Positions 50,032 to 60,738 of a DNA stretch of 64,000 nucleotides are shown here, one piece after another. The notes below the pieces were generated by a model, which worked only from the letters and a program-made list of their open reading frames with translations, did no database searches and was not told where the DNA came from. A program made the translations under genes and the position numbers. Each line of letters starts with the position of its first letter. Within the stretch, counting starts at the first letter, position 1. The DNA comes from Rebecca billardiae RCC1528. Taxonomy: Eukaryota; Haptophyta. Location: NCBI GenBank assembly GCA_965240325.2, contig OZ251228.1, positions 2,046,001 through 2,110,000 on the forward strand. The letters run 5' to 3'.

Positions 50032-52293
50032 TCACATCGCCGAGGTGCGCTGGCGCTTGGAGCCGTCGGCTGCGCGCTCGTCGTCGCCTGCGTCCGGCTT
50101 ACCCCCACGCTGGTGCTGCCAGCCCTCGTGGTCGAAGTAGTGCGCCAGCTGGCGGCCGCCGCGGTCTGACGGGATCCCCTTCTTGTGCCAGTACCCGTCG
50201 CCCGCCTCGTCGGCGGGCACAAACTTGCCCGCCTGGTTGAACGCGCCGCGCACGACGTAGTCCTCGAACTGCGGCTGAGCGCCCGGCCCGGCTGCCGGCG
50301 GGACTGGCGCCTGCGCCGCGCCATGCGCGCCGCCCGGCGGTGGTGGCGGCGGCGGTGGCAGGGCCGAGCCACCCGATGGCGGCGGCGCCGACCCGCCCCC
50401 TCCGGGCAGTGCGTTGAGCAGCTGCTCGAGCCGCGCCTCCTCAGCGCTCATGGGCACAGGCCGTGCGCGCGGCGCGGGCGGCCGTGGCTGCCCGGGCAGC
50501 ATGTGCCGGGGAGGCGGTGGTGGGGGCGGCGCAAGCTCGGCGCGCTGTCCGAGGGGCGTGTGCCCGCGCTCGAGCGGCGTGCGCACGCGCGTGCTCGGCT
50601 GCAGCAGCCCTGCGCCCGCCCACGCGCGCATCATCCCCGTGTCAAACGGGCCCTGCTCTCTGCCAGACGCGTCAATGTAAAACCAAGTGCCACCGCTGCC
50701 ACCCGGCATCGGCGGCGGGAGGGCGTTCGGCATCGGGCCACCGAATGGGGCACGCGCCGACGGTGGTGGCGGCGGGCGGGGCAGCAGCCCGCCGCCCGCC
50801 CCGACCGCGTGCTGCATCCCCGCGCCGGCTGCTGCTGGCATGCAGATGACGAGCTCGGGGATCGAGCCAATCGGACGGAAGGGCTCGGCCGTCGACGCGG
50901 CACCGGCCGCGCCGGCGGCTGGCGCTGCGGCCGGGGCCGTGGCAGGAGCACCGTCCGGCTCGGCAGCAGCGTCGGCCGCGGGCGCGCCTGCGGGACTGGC
51001 CTCGTCAGCCGGCTCAGGAAGCGCAGATCCCGCCTCCGCTGCCGCGGGTGCCGCGGCGGCGGGCGTCGCGGCGGCGGGCGCCGCCGCAGGCGCCTCCGCT
51101 GGGGCGCGCGCGCGTCGCGCCAGCCGCGTGCCCAGGAGGAAGCCCGAGCGCACCCACGTGGACATTTGCGCGTGCGTGAACGGGCCTCGCACGGCGCCCG
51201 TGTCATCGAGGTACTCCCAGCGGGAGGTCGACTGGGCGGGCGGCGGCGGCGGCGGAGGCGGCGGGGGCGGGACAGGCGCGCGCCCGGCCGGAACGGGCGG
51301 CGGAGGCGGCAGCGGGGGCGGAGGTGGCGCGGGCAGCCCCACGTCGCCACCGGACGGGACGCCTGCACGAGGCCCCTCCCCCACGCCCGGCGCGACTCCC
51401 TCCTCCGCCTCGGCGCCACCCTGCGCATCGTCGCCGGCGGTCTCGCCCTCGTCACCTGAGTCGTCGCCGCCACCCGCCGCCACCGCGGCGATCTGAGGCC
51501 AGACGGCAAGCGGCTTCGATGCGCCGCCCTCGCCGCCGAGCACAACTGTCCGGTCTGCGCCGAGGAATGGGGCCCACTCGGCGAGCTGCGCGGCATCGAA
51601 GGGGCCCTGCAGCTCGCCCTCGTCGTCGACGTAGTACCAGCGCGCCTCCTCGCCGGCCTCCACCGCTGCGGCCTCCTCGGCGTCAGGGTCAGCACGCTCG
51701 CCCGACGTGGCATCGTCATCGCCGTGCTCAGCTGGGGTGGCCTTCGGCTCGCGCGCGCTCTCGTAGGCAGCGGGAGCACCGGCGGCGCGAAGCTCGGCCC
51801 ACGCGGTGAGCGGACGCCGCTCGCCCGTCCTCGTCCGCGCGACCGGCCGCTCGGCGCCGAGGAAGGGCGCCCACTCGCGCAGTTGATCTGCATCGAACGG
51901 GCCCTGCAGCACGCCCTCATCGTCGACGTAGTGCCAGTCTGACGGCGGCGGCGGGGCGGCGGAGGCTGGAACGTGCACGGCGGCCACATCGGCCGGGCGC
52001 ATCGGCGTGATGGGCGCGGCCGTGGGCGCAGGCGGCGCAGGCGGAAGCCTGGGCACGCCGTCGCGCCGAGCTCGGCGCTCGGCCGCAAGCGCGCGCCTCA
52101 GCTCGGGATGGTCGTTTGCGCGCGCGAAGCGGAGCGGAGCGTCGTTGCGTCGGAGCAGGCGGTCCTTCGTGAGCACGCCGTCCAGCAGCCATCCTGCGAT
52201 CGTCGCGGTCGGGTATGGGCCCTGCTGCTCGCCCACATCGTCGACGTACAGCCACGAGTCGTCTTCGCCGCTGGCGGAGGCGGCCATCGTCAT
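50032..52293 (-). CDS. Multi-GYF-domain protein (five GYF modules)
   Basis: Seen: 753 residues. Five GYF-type modules with the W-x-Y-hydrophobic-D-x-x-G-x-x-(Q/R)GPF/Y core: residues about 12-70, 119-170, 218-270, 358-400 and 536-590 (for example WHYVDDEGVLQGPF and WEYLDDTGAVRGPF). They are linked by Ala/Pro-rich sequence with several poly-Pro tracts, which are themselves typical GYF ligands. The C-terminal 80 residues contain GAFNQAGKFVPADE, GYWHKKGIPSDRGGRQ and AHYFDHEGWQHQ, a conserved-looking block ending in a basic KRQRTSAM. GYF domains bind Pro-rich peptides in splicing and translational-control factors. ATG 52293 is used; ATG 52338 is possible but leaves only 33 bp to the divergent gene. 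Confidence 0.85.
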   Translation of the reverse strand: MTMAASASGEDDSWLYVDDVGEQQGPYPTATIAGWLLDGVLTKDRLLRRNDAPLRFARANDHPELRRALAAERRARRDGVPRLPPAPPAPTAAPITPMRPADVAAVHVPASAAPPPPSDWHYVDDEGVLQGPFDADQLREWAPFLGAERPVARTRTGERRPLTAWAELRAAGAPAAYESAREPKATPAEHGDDDATSGERADPDAEEAAAVEAGEEARWYYVDDEGELQGPFDAAQLAEWAPFLGADRTVVLGGEGGASKPLAVWPQIAAVAAGGGDDSGDEGETAGDDAQGGAEAEEGVAPGVGEGPRAGVPSGGDVGLPAPPPPPLPPPPPVPAGRAPVPPPPPPPPPPPAQSTSRWEYLDDTGAVRGPFTHAQMSTWVRSGFLLGTRLARRARAPAEAPAAAPAAATPAAAAPAAAEAGSALPEPADEASPAGAPAADAAAEPDGAPATAPAAAPAAGAAGAASTAEPFRPIGSIPELVICMPAAAGAGMQHAVGAGGGLLPRPPPPPSARAPFGGPMPNALPPPMPGGSGGTWFYIDASGREQGPFDTGMMRAWAGAGLLQPSTRVRTPLERGHTPLGQRAELAPPPPPPPRHMLPGQPRPPAPRARPVPMSAEEARLEQLLNALPGGGGSAPPPSGGSALPPPPPPPPGGAHGAAQAPVPPAAGPGAQPQFEDYVVRGAFNQAGKFVPADEAGDGYWHKKGIPSDRGGRQLAHYFDHEGWQHQRGGKPDAGDDERAADGSKRQRTSAM

Positions 52294-52371
52294 TGCCGAG
52301 CTTGAGAAAAACGCCCCGGACTTCCTGATTCCATTCATTCCAGGACTCCAAGTCGTCGGCACTCGGCAAGC
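52294..52371. promoter_or_regulatory. Divergent intergenic region
   Basis: 78 bp between the chosen start codons of two divergent genes; probably a shared promoter. Confidence 0.35.
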
Positions 52372-53139
52372 ATGGAGGCGCCAGCAGCAACTCCCACGAT
52401 GAACGAGCTCGCGCATGGCACGCTGGCCTTCGTGCTGAGGCCACGCGCATTCTTCGTCGCCTGGAGCGGCGTCCTCACCCTCGTCTTCGAGGGATGGCCG
52501 CCGCCGGCCGCGCGCTTCAAGGCGAGCTTGCGGGCGGCCCACGGTGCATGCTTGCCCGCGGAGGATCCGGGCAGCCGGTTCCCGAAGGTGACGTTGGCCG
52601 CACTGCGAGCGTCGCGCACACCGCTGGAGCTGGACGAGCTCGAGCGTCTCCTAGCGCTGTGCACCGAGCTCGCCCCGCTTGTGCACGCGGTTCCGGCGGT
52701 GCCGGTGTCCGCTCTCAGCTGGACGCTGTGGGCTTGCGGATCGCACGAGCGTCTTGTTGCACGCGCTGACATGGTGCTGGGCGCGCCCACGGACGAGGCG
52801 CACGCAGACGACGAGCACGCGTCCTACGTCCAGAGCGTGCTCGCGGAGGCGACGGACGTGCGCGCGTACCTGCCGAGCGTGCGCAAGCCTGGCAGCATCG
52901 AGCGATACAGAGAACTTCGGCTGACCCCGGGCGCGTCGGTCGTCGCGTTTGTCGGCCGTGGGGGCGTCTCGCATCAGGACGACGGTAGTGTGGCCCACGC
53001 CCACCTGTGGCGGGTGCTGGCTGAGTTCCGCAGGCGCGTTGAGGCCGCTGTGCCTGGCGTGTATGAGTGGATCGACGAGCACGCGCTGCACTGCACACTG
53101 CTCGCACTTGCGCCGGCTGCACCGTTCCAAGCGGCATGA
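52372..53139 (+). CDS. Putative 2H-phosphoesterase-like protein
   Basis: Seen: 255 residues with two His-x-Thr-hydrophobic motifs, HGTLAF near residue 15 and HCTLLAL near residue 243, the hallmark spacing and form of 2H phosphoesterases, which act on 2'-5' or cyclic phosphodiester bonds in RNA or nucleotides. Between them are LRPRAFFVAWSGVLTLVFEG, an PGSRFPKVTLAALR segment and LDELERLLALC. The identification rests on these motifs only; no close family member is named. A weaker alternative is an unrelated conserved algal protein. Intact, ATG at 52372, divergent from the GYF gene. Confidence 0.5.
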   Translation: MEAPAATPTMNELAHGTLAFVLRPRAFFVAWSGVLTLVFEGWPPPAARFKASLRAAHGACLPAEDPGSRFPKVTLAALRASRTPLELDELERLLALCTELAPLVHAVPAVPVSALSWTLWACGSHERLVARADMVLGAPTDEAHADDEHASYVQSVLAEATDVRAYLPSVRKPGSIERYRELRLTPGASVVAFVGRGGVSHQDDGSVAHAHLWRVLAEFRRRVEAAVPGVYEWIDEHALHCTLLALAPAAPFQAA

Positions 53140-54811
53140 GCCGTCGGAGTATTGGCAGCAGATTGACTAGCTAGGGCTCACTGGGTGACTGGGTCTGGGC
53201 GGCACTCATGACACGCACTACGCAGTGTAGATGACCGGTCATACTGTCGCCAACCGACTCTCACTAGTGTCAGTGACTACACTGCCGCACTGGTGATTCG
53301 CACATCGGAGTCGCGCGTGATGACCGTATCCGCCGGATCCGGTGACCAATCAGTACGGCCATGGTCCCGCGCGCCGCTGACTCTGCAGCGCCGCCATGCG
53401 CAGTAGCTTCTCCCGTTACGCTGAGCGTCGCGTTCGAGGCAGACTGCGCGGCGGCCCGTCAGGATAGACAGATTGTGACCTCAGACGCCCTAAGAATCTG
53501 ACGACTAGCAGGCCAATCAGCCTGGCCTCACGACGACACGACGGCGGTCGGGAGAGTGCGTGCACGAGAGCTGCCGCTGCAAGGTCGGCGGGATCCGCGT
53601 ACCGGTAGCATCTGGCCGACGTTGCACCAGGCAGATGGTGTCTGATGATTGCCGAGAAAGCCACATGCTCCTCTCAAAGCCCATGTCGCAAAGTGGCTCA
53701 TCGTGCATCTCCTCATGCACCCTCGGCTCGCGCCTGCTGCCCTGCTTCACGGCAACCGGGCAACAGATGCTCTGAACTCTCGATTTTCTAGTGGCGCACG
53801 TAGTGAAGACTGGAGTGCAGCACTTCTCACACCTTGCACGTCAAGTGGGGCTACTTCCTGCTCACCAATCCCCTCTCCGCCGGGTGGCATGGTGGACGCC
53901 ACGACTCGCTAATGACGGCCTGAGCGTACGTAGTCGTTCGGCAGATGATGGAACGAAGGAACTTCAATAATCAATACGACTTCATCATCATCGACTTTCT
54001 CAACGGCTTCGTACGGCCCTTCGTCTTCGGCACAGGAGTCCTTCAGGTAATCCGGTTACGTGGCTCTGTTCGGTGAGGAACTCCGCGACGAACCGCAAAG
54101 TCATCAAACTTCCATAAAGTTTGCACAGCTTCTCTCGCGGCTCACAGCATGGACGATTCAGAGGTGACCGGAGAGCTTGAACTGATCTATGAGTGAATAA
54201 GAAATTACGGGTGGGCGCAGGGATGATAAATGAAGATCCCGACGACCGCGATCGAGCCGCCCGACTCCGATCCCCGATCGATCGATGTCGCGATCGCAGT
54301 TGCGCCGGTGCCCACGCGTCATGACCAACTTGCGGGCGCAAGACCCCGTGCATGTCGCGTGGTGGTCCGGAGCTGCGTGCATGACTTGAAGCTACGCCTT
54401 CTGTAGGGCCCGCTTGACACCTGTCTGCTGCCACTTGCGCCCACCAACGCTCAGCATGCATGGAAGAATCTTGTGCATCGCCGCGCCATCGGCGACGCGA
54501 GTCGGCCGAATCGTGCTGTCGCCACGGCGAGCGATAGTCAGCGTCCCGCGTGCATGGCACCCGACAATCGTTGCTGCGCGGGTCACCGCAGTCGGATTTG
54601 CAATCGTTCGTAACGGCAACTCATTCAACTAAAGCAGAAGGCTATATATATACTGTGACTGAGAGCTGATCACAAGCCGTCACCGGCGCAGGCGGCTCGG
54701 GGAGGCAACGCCGCGCAGAGTCGCGTCGGGAGTGACGAGGCGGTGCCCGGCATGCGTGCCCATGCGCGGGCTTTCTGACCAGATGAGCGCGCTTGGCGCG
54801 CCAGGCTGTCA
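53140..54811. other. Region without confident gene
   Basis: Two minus-strand open stretches without ATG (53750-53517 with CDMGFERSMWLSRQSS, and 54628-54392 with RGDSTIRPTRVADGAAM) have a mildly coding look but no recognisable family or start. No repeats found. Confidence 0.4.
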
Positions 54812-55507
54812 TCATTGAACGGTCGTGCACTGCACGACATCCTCGAAGCAACACCGCAGCGGTCGCTTCCGCGGCGGAAGCATCGTTGAGGGCGAGTATT
54901 GCCTCTTGCGCGGCGGAAGCAGCACTTGTGCGGGTGGCACAGGTGTGTGCTCATCCGTGGGGGATGCGTCGTCGTCGACGTCGCTGTCGTAGTCGGACAC
55001 GTCATCGATCTCGTCCCACAGGCTGATCGCGCACACGGGCGACGTCGCGTCGGCCGAATCCAGATCCTCATCCACCTCGGTGGCCACGCTGCACGAGTCG
55101 TCGTCGCGCAGCGCGTAGTGCTCATCCCCGTCCGGGCCAGCGGCGGCGGCGGCGGGCTCGTAGAATGCGGCGTCAAAGCACACGCAAATCGCGACGCAGC
55201 GCTTGTTCCCGCATGGGGGTGGCATGCCGTGCAGCCAGCTGGGCGGCGTGGGTGTGGCGGCGGAGCACATTCTGCGCGTCGTGGACGGTGCGCACAGCCT
55301 GCACTCGGCGGGCAATTTGTTGCGCCGGTTAAGGCCACAGATTGCTGAGCTCATCAGAACCCAGCTGCATCTTCCGGCCGGCATGACGAATCGGTTGGAC
55401 GACGTCTCGATGCGTCGCGATGCACGGGCATCTGGAATCTCAACCGCATCGCCTATCAGGCCTGACCGCCTGATTGGTGCCTTGAGCCGAGTCTTGCACG
55501 TTTTCAT
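54812..55507 (-). CDS. Hypothetical acidic protein with two PPRKR motifs
   Basis: Not recognised. 231 residues, intact from ATG 55507. The first half has scattered Cys (GRCSW, ECRLCAPS, CGNKRCVAICVCFD); the second is strongly acidic (EVDEDLDSADA, DEIDDVSDYDSDVDDDA) and ends with two near-repeats LLPPRKRQYSPS and MLPPRKRPLRCCF that could be nuclear-localisation signals. Amino-acid composition differs from the Arg/Ala-rich random frames of this genome, which supports it being real. Confidence 0.5.
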   Translation of the reverse strand: MKTCKTRLKAPIRRSGLIGDAVEIPDARASRRIETSSNRFVMPAGRCSWVLMSSAICGLNRRNKLPAECRLCAPSTTRRMCSAATPTPPSWLHGMPPPCGNKRCVAICVCFDAAFYEPAAAAAGPDGDEHYALRDDDSCSVATEVDEDLDSADATSPVCAISLWDEIDDVSDYDSDVDDDASPTDEHTPVPPAQVLLPPRKRQYSPSTMLPPRKRPLRCCFEDVVQCTTVQ

Positions 55508-55858
55508 CAAATGTCAGTAAACTGTACTATGGCGCACGTCTCGACGGCGCGTCCCATTTGCATGGACTCCATCATTTTGCAGCGTGAAGACGTAGCCAAG
55601 TAGGTAGTCCGGCGATTTGAGCAATTGAGCCCAACCCCACGGGGCACATAATTTCGCAAATTACTTGGCAAAGATGCGCGCCTGGGCTTGCTCACAGGCC
55701 TGGGCCAACCGTGGCAAATGGGCGGCGCATATTTTACCTCCTCCGCCGCCTCCGCCCGTTAAAAATCGAGCATACTGCATCTTACACGCCACTTATGTGC
55801 AGCGGCACCGGTTCGCATTCAGCGCATCCAGCCACGAGACCCGAACCGATCGCCAGGC
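55508..55858. other. Intergenic region
   Basis: Nothing recognised; lies between the 5' side of the acidic gene and the 3' end of the hydrolase gene. Confidence 0.5.
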
Positions 55859-56596
55859 CTACTGGTGCGCCGCCGGCTGCGCCCCCCAGTGCTCGCGGAG
55901 AAGGCCCACGAAAGTGGGCACGCTCGTCGCGCCTGGCTTTGCAAAGTGGTACAGTCCGTGGTCCATTGGCGCGTCCGCCGACGTGCCGCGCAGGAAGTGC
56001 GCGCCGACCACCGCGGCCGCGTTGATCCTGACCCACTCCATCGTCACCCTCGGCTCGACCTCGGCGTCCTCGAGGCCGTGGACGAGGACGACGGGGCAAG
56101 AGCGCACGTAGGGGAATGGTGGGTGCTGCCGAAGGTCGGCGACAAATTCCCAGCGCAGCCCGCCACTCCCGTCTCCCGTCTGGTTGAAGCCGTCGTCGCA
56201 CACGTCGTCTGCCGGCGTCGCGCCCTTTCCCCAGCTCGGGTGCGCCGCGCACAGCGCGCCCACCCAAGTGCCAAGTGGATCGAAGGCAGGAGCGAGGAGG
56301 AGGAGGCGCTGGATGAGATCGGGCCGCCGCGATGCCACCAGCGCGGCAAGATAGGCGCCGTGCGACGAGCCGACGAGGCTCCATTTGGCGGCGCCGCCGC
56401 GCTCCTCGAGAAAGGCCTCCAGGCGCGACAGGACGCGCGACGTGTTGGTGTGCGCGTAGCCGCCGGCATGGCAGTCGAACGAGTGCACCTCGAAGGCGCC
56501 CGCCAGGTACTCACGCATGAGCTTCGCCTTCACGCCGTCCGGCCCCACACCCCAGCCGTGCACATACAGTGCCGGCGGCAAGCTGGACGGCGCCAT
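55859..56596 (-). CDS. Alpha/beta hydrolase (YqiA/UPF0227-like esterase)
   Basis: Seen: 245 residues forming one alpha/beta-hydrolase domain. LYVHGWGVGPDG near residue 10 gives the oxyanion region, LVGSSHGAYLAALV near residue 78 holds the nucleophile Ser in G-x-S-x-G, VLVHGLEDAEVEP near residue 175 the acid, and MDHGLYHF near residue 215 the catalytic His. The pattern resembles small esterases such as YqiA; the natural substrate is unknown. No signal peptide, so probably cytosolic. ATG 56596 is the first in frame with the domain. Confidence 0.85.
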   Translation of the reverse strand: MAPSSLPPALYVHGWGVGPDGVKAKLMREYLAGAFEVHSFDCHAGGYAHTNTSRVLSRLEAFLEERGGAAKWSLVGSSHGAYLAALVASRRPDLIQRLLLLAPAFDPLGTWVGALCAAHPSWGKGATPADDVCDDGFNQTGDGSGGLRWEFVADLRQHPPFPYVRSCPVVLVHGLEDAEVEPRVTMEWVRINAAAVVGAHFLRGTSADAPMDHGLYHFAKPGATSVPTFVGLLREHWGAQPAAHQ

Positions 56597-57190
56597 CGTG
56601 GGGCGCACGGCTATTAATAAGTCTGATGCGCCCCACAAGGACAGGCCCACGCCCGAAATAGCTTGCTGCGCCTCATCATTATTAAGCAGTAGTACTCATC
56701 TTCGGCCGACGACGGCCATTTTATGAGATGCTCAAGTTCTCAACCACAAAAGAGGCGGCGGAGGCGTGCGGGTGCAAGCCGGTGCGGCGCAAAGGTGGTA
56801 CGAGAGCATCGACGCGTGCTATGATTATCTGCTGTGGAAACTTGACGGAGCCGCATCCCTGGGCTTCTGATTGGCGCGGGAGTATCGGTCTACCCGGGCG
56901 CCCAAGTTTGCTGCAAGTTTGTAGCCTGCCGTGCACCCGCATTTGTGGGGCGCCTAGGCAACCAAAGGGAAGGTGCCGTGTAATGACTGAACCGGGATCC
57001 GTTTCACACCCCACGGCCGGCGCGCCGCGCCGGAGGGCATTGATGACAACTGATGTAGAGACTGTAGTAGTAGCCGGTGAGAATCCCACACAGCGCAGCG
57101 CCAGATCCCGGGACAACACTGAGCTTGGTTGGCGGAGCGAAACCGAGACACGTCCGCCACTGCCACCCAACCCCCAAACCGGCCGCGACG
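56597..57190. promoter_or_regulatory. Divergent upstream region of hydrolase and kinase genes
   Basis: 594 bp between start codons. An open frame from ATG 56728 (MLKFSTTKEAAEACGC) runs past the kinase start in another frame; it lacks any family resemblance and may be chance or a small upstream exon. Confidence 0.4.
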
Positions 57191-58955
57191 ATGTTTGCGG
57201 ACGACTGGAAACGTGACGCGCCTCCGCGGCTGGAGGTGGGCGCGTCAGACGGCACCGACGGTCTCGTCGTGTGCACGACGCCGCCCAGCCCGAGCGCGCC
57301 CACCGCGGGATCACCCCCGCCCCGCCCCTCGCTCGGCTCGCCGTCGCCGGCGCACGCGCGCTGCGATGGCCATCCCGACGGCGCGGCTGACTCGCGCGAG
57401 TGGTTCTACCGCGATGGCGAGCCCGCGTTCGCGAGGGTACGCACGCTCGGGCAGGGCTCGCAGGGCACTGCGTACCTCGTGACCGACGCGCACACCGGCG
57501 CCGAGCTCGTGCTCAAGCGCAGGCACAACGTGCCGCACTCGCCGCACGGCCGAGACGAGGCCAAGGCCCTCGCCTCCGTCCGCCACCCCAACATCGTGCG
57601 CTCGCTCGGCTCGTGGTTGGACCCGGCGTCGGGCGCGACGATGATCCTGATGGAGTACGTGCCGGGCGGCACGCTCCGCGAGCGGCTCGATTCGATGCAG
57701 GCCGGCGCGGCCGAGGGCGCGGCCGAGGGCGCGGCCGAGGGCGTGTCGGCTGGCGAGCCGCTCGCCGCGCCCGCCGTGCGGCGCGTGGCGGAGGAGGCGC
57801 TGCTGGACTGGGCCGCGCAGCTGCTCTTCGCGCTGGCGCACATGCACGAGGTGGGCGTGATCCACCGCGACATCAAGTCGTCCAACGTGCTCGTCGACGA
57901 CCGCGACGGCGCGGACTCGCTCGAGCTCAAGCTGGGCGACTTTGGCGTTGCGCGCACGCTGCCGTCCGCGGCCGTGCTGGGCGAGGGCCAGGACGGGCTG
58001 GCGCACACGTGCATCGGCACGCCGCTGTACCTCGCGCCCGAGGTGATCGAGGGCAAGGGCTACGGCTCGGGCTCCGACGTGTGGGCCCTCGGCGTCCTGC
58101 TGTACGAGGCGGCGACGCTCTCCATGCCGTTTGAGGCCGATAATCTGGGCGCGCTCGCGCTGCGGATCCTGCGCGGCAGCTACGCGCCGATCGACGCGGG
58201 GCGGTACTCGGACGCGCTGCGCGGGCTGGTCGGGCGCTGCCTCGAGGTGGACCCCGCCAAGCGCCCGTCCGCCGCCGAGCTGCTCCACGACCCCGCCATC
58301 TGGGAGCGCGCGCGCGTGCTGCGCGCGCGCGCGCGCGCCCAGGGCAGCGTCGGCAGCCCACGCGCGCCCGCGCCGCGCGCGCTCGCGCGCGCGCACTCGC
58401 TGCCGTCGCCCTACTCGGTGTCGACGCCGCTCTCGTCGCTGCCCACGGCGCGCAACGTGCACGCCTCGCCGCGCGCGCTGGGCCACGACGAGCCCTGCCA
58501 CCTCTCGCTCGCCAGGGAGGCCGCCATGCTGAGCGCGGAGCTCGAGGCGAACGTGGGCGGCGCGTGGAGCGAGCGCGCGCGCACCGCTCTGCGCAGGCTA
58601 TCGCTCGCGGCGTCGCGCCCGCCGTCGCAGCCGGAGACGCCGATGGAGGGCTCGCCGCGCTCGCCCAAGCGCTCGGCGCGCGCGCCGCGTGGCAGCGACG
58701 ACGACGACGGGTACGAGAGCGACGGCGCCCGCTTCGTCGGAGGTCCGTTGGCGACTCTGCGCGAGGGCGCAGCCGCGCCGCTCGAGCCGCCGCCGCTGCC
58801 GCCGCCGCCGCCGTCGCAGCCGCGCGTGGCGGAGGCGGCGGCGGAGGCGGCGGAGAGCTACGTGCTCAGCGTGCCCACGGCGCACACCAAGCCAAGGCGC
58901 GTGCGCAGCGCGGCCGAGCCCTCCCCGCCCGCCCCGCCGGACGCCAAGCCGACGA

Positions 58956-58989
<34 letters not shown>

Positions 58990-60699
58990 AGCGGGCGCGC
59001 CCTCGCGCTCGGCCGCTAGGCACCGGCCAGTGGCACGCTCGCTCAGCATGGGCAGCGGCGCGGGCGCGGGCGCGGGCGCGGCGGCGGCGGAGGCTGCCGG
59101 GCAGGCGTGGCCGCTCGCTCGCGCCGCGCTCGAGGTCGCGCTCCCGGACTCGGACTGGTGCGGACCGGACGGCGCGGCCGCCGCGGCCGCGGACGGCGCG
59201 GCCGCCGCCGACGCGCCGCGCGCCGGCTGCGCATCGGCCAAGCTCGTGCGCGCCGAGCTCAGCTCGCCCCGCTCGCGCGTGCCGTCGCCGCTCGCGGCCC
59301 GGCTCTCGCGCGCGGCGGCGGCTCGCGCCGGCGCCATGTACAAGACGCGGTGCGACGCGCTCGGCGTGCACGCACGCCCCGCCGTGCGCGCACACCTCGA
59401 GCGGTTTGTCGCGCGGCGCGCGTGCGCCTTTTGCGCGGACGCGTGCGCGGACGGCGGCGCGCCGCCGGCGGCGGAGGAGTTGGACGCGGTGTGCGCCGCG
59501 CTTGCGCACGGGTGCCCGGAGGAGCTGCGCTCGTTCAGCGTCGAGCGCGGCGCGCGGCTCTGCGCCTCCGCCGCGCCCGCCCTCGGCGCGCTCCTCGCCG
59601 CCTGCCCGGCGCTGGAGACGATCGCCGCCGAGCACAGCGGTCTGAGCGCCGCGGCGCTCGACGGCTGGGCGGCGGCACTCTCGCGCGCCGAGCGGGTGCC
59701 CACGCTGCGCGACGTGCGGCTGCACGGGCCGCTGAGCGCGCCGGCCGTGGTCGCGCTGTGCCGCGTGCTCACGCACGCGCGGCGCGGCCTGCGCGAGCTC
59801 GAGCTCACCGGCTGCGACGGCGTCGGCGACACGCGCGCCGCGCGCTCGCTCGCCGCCGTGCTCCGGTCGCCCGCGTGCCGAAGCTCTCTGGAGCGCCTCG
59901 TTATCGCAGAGGCGCCGCTCGGCACGGCGGAGGCGGCGGTGGTGGAGAGCGTCGTCGCGCCGTGCGCGCGCTCGCTCCGCTCGCTCTCCCTCGCCGCGTG
60001 CCGCCTCGAGCTCGCCGCCGTGTGCGCCGCGCTCGGCAGCTGCCCGGGCGCGCGCGCGGCACTGCAGCAGCTCGACCTCAGCTCCAACAAGCTGAGGGGC
60101 GGGCGCGCGGCCGAGCGCGCGCTCGCCTCGCTCGTGCGCTCGGCGGAGCGGCTGAGCGTGCTGCGCGTCTCGCGGCTCACGCCGCCGCCCTCGGCGGAGG
60201 GCCTCGCGCTCGTGCTCACCGCCGCCGCGCGCAACCCCAACCTCGACGCCTTCGAGCTGGACGCTTCGGACAACTGTCTCGGCCCGGCGGGCGCGGAGGC
60301 GCTCGCTGCCGCCCTCATCGGCTCTGGTGGGCGCGAGGGGCCGCCCAAGCTGCGCGCGCTCGACCTGAGCAGGAACGAGCTGGGCGCGAGGGGGATGCGC
60401 GCGCTGCTCGGCGCGCTGCGCGGGCAGCCGCTGCACGAGCTCCATCTCGACGGCAACCTCCGCCAGCGCCGCTCGCGCGCGGCGTCGCTCAGCGCCGGCC
60501 TGTCGACAACTCCGGCCGCCGCCGCGGCGCACGCGGCGGCGGCGGCGGCGTCTGTTGGTCTCACCGCCGCTGGTGGCGGTGGCTCCGGCACGGCGTCGCC
60601 TGCTTCCGGCAGCGGCGGCGTGCCCGCCTCACGCGCCGCCACGCGCGCCGCCCTCAGCCACTTTGTCGAGGCCACGCCCTCGCTCCGCGCGCTGTCGCT

Positions 60700-60738
<39 letters not shown>

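Noticed and set aside
56728-57216. Possible small gene upstream of the kinase
   Set aside because: Starts at an ATG but has no family resemblance, overlaps the kinase start in another frame, and lies in a divergent promoter region.
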